From NCBI GenBank assembly GCA_028622995.1, contig JAJQJQ010000021.1, positions 3,224,001 to 3,288,000 of the forward strand: a stretch of 64,000 nt of DNA, given 5' to 3'. Every line of letters starts with the position of its first letter. The stretch's first letter is position 1. Shown here one piece after another: positions 59,760 to 64,000 of the stretch. The notes under the pieces are model-generated. The model was not told the origin of the DNA and did no database searches. It saw nothing but the letters and a program-made list of their open reading frames with translations. This DNA is from Panagrolaimus kolymaensis. Lineage: Eukaryota > Nematoda > Chromadorea > Rhabditida > Panagrolaimidae. The translations under genes were made by a program, and so were the position numbers.

Positions 59760-59958
59760 TCGTCGTCGTTGTAGCAGCAATCACAAGCGTTGAAGTTGAA
59801 TGAAAATGAAATGTTTGACAAAATGAAGTGAAGCAACAAACTTTAAAAATAAAAAATGCATTCACTTTCGTGTGAAAATTTTGAATCAAAATTTTGAATA
59901 ATGCAAATTTTCTTTTTTACTTTATGAAAACTATTTAGAAGAAAAAATGCAAAAAGAG

Positions 59959-60030
59959 AGGTCCTACCCGGAATCGAACCGGGGTTACTGGATTCAAAGT
60001 CCAATGTGATAACCGCTACACTATAGGACC
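59959..60030 (-). tRNA. tRNA-Gln (TTG)
   Basis: Minus strand: GGTCCTA pairs with TAGGACC, discriminator T. A box TAGTGTAGCGGTTA, anticodon loop CTTTGAA with TTG, B box GGTTCGATTCC. A second copy, identical over the 72 bases, is at 61682-61753. Confidence 0.95.
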
Positions 60031-60573
60031 GACGAACAACAGTTCTCTAAATATATAAATAAAAAATAGAAAAGAAAAATGGGTAAACATTTTTTTGAAT
60101 CGCAAAAAATGCAACCAATTGGTCAGTCGATTGAAAGGAATGCATAGCAAAAAAAAAAAGAGAGACAAGAAAAGGGAATAAAAGAAGAGCTCTTTTTGCA
60201 TTTTCACTTTTTAGTTAGTTACTTTGGTACATATAAAAAATCCAACTTTTAACTTTTTTATTTGGTTGAAAAATAGTGGAGAATGCAAAACAAACAAATT
60301 AAATGAGAAGTGGCTTTTTTATTTTATTTCTGATTTTGACTCTTATGAATATTTGTAGTTAGTTACCTGAATGTCATCAACCTCTTTTGTGGTCATATCT
60401 TCTTTAAATACATTTGCTTTATCGATCAATCTCGATTTGGCGTAAAGTGTGACACATGCAGAAAAATAAAAAAAGAAATTTAGCAAAAAACAAAGTCATT
60501 GCTGTCACTTGACTAATTTTGATATTGCTTTTCTCACATTCATATTTATGCATTAAAAAATAGAAAAAGATAT

Positions 60574-60645
60574 AGGGCCCACCCGGAGTTGAACCAGGGA
60601 CCGATCGGACTGCAGCCGATTGCTCTGCCACTGAGCTATAGACCC
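60574..60645 (-). tRNA. tRNA-Cys (GCA)
   Basis: Minus strand: GGGTCTA pairs with TGGGCCC using G-T pairs, discriminator T. A box TAGCTCAGTGGCAGAGC, anticodon loop CTGCAGT with GCA, B box GGTTCAACTCC. Confidence 0.94.
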
Positions 60646-61286
60646 GATGAATGCTGAGAAACTAAAATGGATTTTATAATGGACAAACATTAAAAGTGTA
60701 TGTCCACTTGTTGTTGGTTAGTGAAACTCTCAGAAAAAAAAAGGAAATGAAAGAAAACAGTCCACGCGACAAAATTGAAAAAAGTGATGTCTCTTTCTTT
60801 TTTACGTCATTTCTTTTTGTTGTAAGTTACACATTTTAACGTTTTTTGTTCAAAAAAATTCTTTTTTTTGTTCGTAACAAAATCTGCTTGAAAATTTAAT
60901 ATCAAAATTGTAAAAATAAAGTGAGATTTTTTTTTAATTACAAAATGATTCGGAGACAATTGGCTTTGGATTTTATAAAGTCAACGAAAAGATGATAATG
61001 AAATTATTAATTTGTTTGTTTTATGTAAATATAAAAAACAGCTAAAGAAGTTTTTTGAAAAAGAAGAAAGTTATGGAGTTGTTTATTCTTGGATTTCTAA
61101 TACGGATGAGTTCCTTATTCCAATTCGATTTATCATTTCCGGATATGAAATTTTTAAGATTGTTTTAAAATGTAAAAAATAAATGATTTCTCATTGAAAT
61201 AATTTTGAGTCATTGAAGTTTTGGAAAAAGGAAAAAGCCTACAATAACGGTAAATTTATTTAAAAAAATATAAAAAGGATTTTTCC
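60646..61286. other. Spacer in tRNA cluster
   Basis: AT-rich; no gene. Confidence 0.4.
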
Positions 61287-61358
61287 TGGAGATATAGGGA
61301 ATCGAACCCCAGACTTCTCGCATGCAAAGCGAGCGCTCTACCCCTGAGCTATATCCCC
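61287..61358 (-). tRNA. tRNA-Ala (TGC), second copy
   Basis: Identical over its 72 bases to the tRNA-Ala at 32737-32808: acceptor GGGGATA/TATCTCC, anticodon TGC, intact A and B boxes. Confidence 0.96.
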
Positions 61359-61681
61359 ATGCTTTTTGCTGGGAAGAAATGAGGACACAAAACATTTCTC
61401 TCATGCATGCCTTTTTTTGTTTAGACGCGGTCGCGGTCAGCGACATTGTGAACATTCTCTTTGCATGAGTTATTTACTTTTATTTGCTCTCATTCTTAAA
61501 GCTTATTTCCCATCAAATTTCTGTTAAAAAATTTAATTTTTTTAAACAAAATATTGCTTTAAAAAGCGGGCAAAAATATGTGGAAAGACTTTTTTGTTTT
61601 GAAATTTTGCAAAAATTTAAAGATCAACAAATTCTAGTATTATTTTGCTCATTAATAGCTTTAAATAAATGCAAAAAGGAG

Positions 61682-61753
61682 AGGTCCTACCCGGAATCGA
61701 ACCGGGGTTACTGGATTCAAAGTCCAATGTGATAACCGCTACACTATAGGACC
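61682..61753 (-). tRNA. tRNA-Gln (TTG), second copy
   Basis: Same sequence as the copy at 59959-60030. The 3' flank is also shared (both read close to AATGCAAAAAG then AGAGG on the + strand), which points to a recent local duplication that included the terminator side. Confidence 0.95.
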
Positions 61754-62735
61754 GGACAATCGTATGCTTTTTTAAATGAAGAATGAACTTTCGATAACAT
61801 CGATTGGTCATCATCATCAATGCATTTCGCGAAGAACATTCATCAACCATCGCATTGATGAACGAACAACTCTTTTCACAACAAAAGAAAATTGCTTTTT
61901 GTTAGAGCAAAGAAAGTAACTAACAAAATACAATTGAAAAAAAAAGAAAAGTAAAACAGTTTGCTTTTAATGCTTTGCTTCATTTTCAAAAAAACTTTTT
62001 TTTGATTTCGTTGTTGCAAAAAAAAATTCAAAAATTTGCCGAATAATTTTTTTTTTTGCTTTTCATGTTTTCTTTTAAATTTTAAATTTTTTTTCTCGCT
62101 TGAATTAATAAATATCCTTCTTCGTCATAAAAACGAGAAATATGAAAAAGGGATAATTTTTGTTCTTCGAGAAATAGAGAAATAGAAATGAAAACCAGTG
62201 GATCATCATCAAAAAATTTGTGGAAAGAGAAAGATAAAGATGGAAGAATTTTGATTACTTTCAAATCCAGTATATTGTTCTTTCATTTTACTTCGATATT
62301 TTTCATGAGAAAGTAAAAGTAAAAAAATCCGTGTATAAATTTTCTAATTATTGACCAAGCATTTTCCGCGCTCTTCATTGTAAAATTTCCAACAAAGCTT
62401 CTTTGGAAAACAAACAAACTCCAGCGAATTCTCATATACAATTTGTTTTCATGCTTTAGAAGAAAAAAAATCAAAATGGCAAGAATGAATAATTTATTTC
62501 AAAAAAATAACAACAAAAACTAAACAGTTTAAAACTAAAAGCAAAATTGTAATTTATATTTTTCAAAAAAAGGAGATTGTTTTGATAAGTAAAAAATATA
62601 TTATAAAAGATTTGGATGTGAAGAATGGCAACAACAACTTCAGCTAATATTTTTGAACTTTTAAAAAATCTTTAAATTTCAATTTTTAAAAAATATATAA
62701 CTCTATGAAAATATATTTACACACGAGAGTTTTAT
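61754..62735. other. Intergenic
   Basis: About 1 kb, AT-rich, 3' side of the LAMTOR3 gene. No coding exon. Confidence 0.5.
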
Positions 62736-63189
62736 TTAATCATAAGCAGCCATGGATGGACTACTTGCAACAACTTGAGTGTGAATCATTTGAAGTTCAT
62801 CCAAAATTGATTTTAAATGACTATCTAATAAACTGCTCAAGGCTGAGTTGCTGGCTTGTGGAGCAGCCATAATATATATGACAAATGGTGGACGAGCAAA
62901 TATAACCATTTGTTGACCTTCATAATAAAAAGTCCAAAATTTCATTGGTCCAAGATTTAGTTTACTTGATTGATCCAATGCTGTGACATATGAACTTGTT
63001 AAAGTTGCAATATTTCTAACTATTTCACCTAAAAATTAATTAATATAAAGAAATATGAGAAACTGAAAAGCAAAAAAAGCTACCTTCTTTAATAACAGGA
63101 ACTCCATCTTGATCGGTTATTAAAATGGAATGAATATCTTGATTGGTATTAAGGACTCGCTTTAATGCTTGCTTAATATTGATACCCAT
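62736..63189 (-). CDS. lmtr-3: LAMTOR3 / MP1 (Ragulator subunit)
   Basis: Exons 63189-63084 and 63028-62736, phase 1 (G|GT), 132 residues. A roadblock/LC7 protein: IHSILITDQDGVPVIKEGE matches the VVSDRDGVPVIK signature of LAMTOR3, followed by LTSSYVTALDQSSKLNLG, TFYYEGQQMVIFARPPFVIY and a C-terminal helix LDSHLKSILDELQMIHTQV. LAMTOR3 pairs with LAMTOR2 in Ragulator on lysosomes, which anchors Rag GTPases for mTORC1 and scaffolds MEK-ERK. Length fits the family (about 124 in human), with a short C-terminal extension. Confidence 0.92.
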
Positions 63190-64000
63190 TTTTTGTGAAA
63201 TTTTTGATAAAGGAAATTAATTATAGGAAGCAGATGAGTAAGAAATATGGCAAAGAAAAGTGGGGAATGTTTTGATGGTTGTTGTTGTGAAGAAGGAGAA
63301 GAAAAAAAATGCTGAACTTTTCATTACCACGAGTTTGCTGCTATTTTGTTTGTCGGGGAAAGCCAATAAGTAACATCCAAACAAAAAAATTTAAAAATGG
63401 AAGCAAAAATAAATTATATTTTCTTTGGTTCAAAAATCAATCCTTTTTTTTCAACCAATGTTTTTGCTTTTTTTTTGTTTTTTTAGAATTTAACGTGTGA
63501 TTTTCAACAAAATTTCAGCCATTCGATGATTCATCAAAGCAACAAATAACATACATACACATTTGTTTAAAAGCTCGAGCAATATAAACGCAATTAATTC
63601 TTTGTTGAACGAACACGTATTATTTGCTTTTTCAGTGAAAAGAGAGGCGACAAACGACATCATTTTTTGTTTATAAAGTACAAAACTATTCAAAATAGTT
63701 ACATTTTACTCAAATAAAAAGAGTTAAATAGTTGAGAAAAAATTCTTTTGATTTGACGTAAAAAAATCCCTCTGTTTGTTGATGAACGAAATAAGGAAGT
63801 TTGAGCCCTTTTAACTTTAAAAGTCTAGTTTTCCGTTTATTATTGTTTAACAAACTCGATACGGCAGCCATAAAATTGCTGAATAAATAATTTTGTTTTT
63901 GATTGAATTGAATTTTATGAGTAAATATTTTCCGACAAATTTTTATTATCTGTTTTTATTTTGATGCTATTTTGACTCCATTTTTAGCGACACCTTTCCC
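63190..64000. other. Window end, non-coding
   Basis: Upstream of LAMTOR3. Low-complexity, no supported exon. Confidence 0.4.

Noticed and set aside
61210..61850. Open frames running over tRNA-Ala and tRNA-Gln
   Set aside because: They translate tRNA genes; no protein similarity.

Overview
The window is nuclear DNA from a nematode. Evidence: a cuticle collagen with a collagen N-terminal domain, a CPG4-like Cys-rich secreted protein, a serpentine receptor, secreted Thr-rich Cys proteins, small introns (mostly 45-300 bp) ending in TTTCAG or TTTTAG, and acceptor-like sites just upstream of several start codons, as expected for spliced-leader trans-splicing. The DNA is very AT-rich between genes and more balanced in exons. 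A clade IV (panagrolaimid or strongyloidid-like) worm is my guess; it is not proven here. All gene models were built by hand from reading frame, splice sites and intron phase. I found 25 protein-coding genes, 6 intact tRNA genes, 1 tRNA-like relic and 2 non-autonomous DNA transposons.

Layout. 0-4.4 kb: three tandem paralogues of a secreted Cys-rich protein with a variable Thr-rich (mucin-like) stretch. 4.6-7.2 kb (-): PLD3/4-type phospholipase D with a frameshift in a homopolymer. 8.2-9.8 kb (+): SIRT2-type sirtuin with two possible N termini. 9.9-12.3 kb (-): divergent Hsp70 ATPase domain behind an unusual N-terminal region. 13.6-14.7 kb (+): secreted C-type lectin. 15.9-19.8 kb (-): three neighbouring genes, the middle one an apparent exon-shuffled chimera of the two beside it. 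20.4-21.5 kb (+): 7TM receptor. 21.7-23.2 kb (-): unknown basic, probably nuclear protein. 26.3-29.7 kb (+): prohormone convertase 2 (EGL-3) with a hAT MITE in intron 1. 30.8-32.4 kb (-): TauE/SafE-type exporter. 35.3-38.1 kb (+): core-1 beta-1,3-galactosyltransferase with a fold-back element in intron 2. 38.4-40.5 kb (+): CPG4-like protein. 41.0-42.3 kb (-): degenerate metallo-beta-lactamase-fold protein. 45.0-46.2 kb (+): collagen. 46.5-47.7 kb (-): MGME1-type nuclease. 48.1-49.5 kb (+): TACC protein. 49.8-50.3 kb (-): bZIP factor. 53.6-55.3 kb (-): disordered unknown. 56.3-58.3 kb (+): BTB-BACK protein. 58.3-59.8 kb (-): PP1-like phosphatase. 60-62 kb: tRNA cluster. 62.7-63.2 kb (-): LAMTOR3.

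The genes do not form one pathway. Most are housekeeping or secretory genes on alternating strands. The most interesting signals are the exon-shuffled trio at 15.9-19.8 kb, the 54-bp exon ladder of the collagen, the Hsp70 fusion, the pseudo-metallo-beta-lactamase, the two-start sirtuin and the two MITEs with intact target-site duplications.
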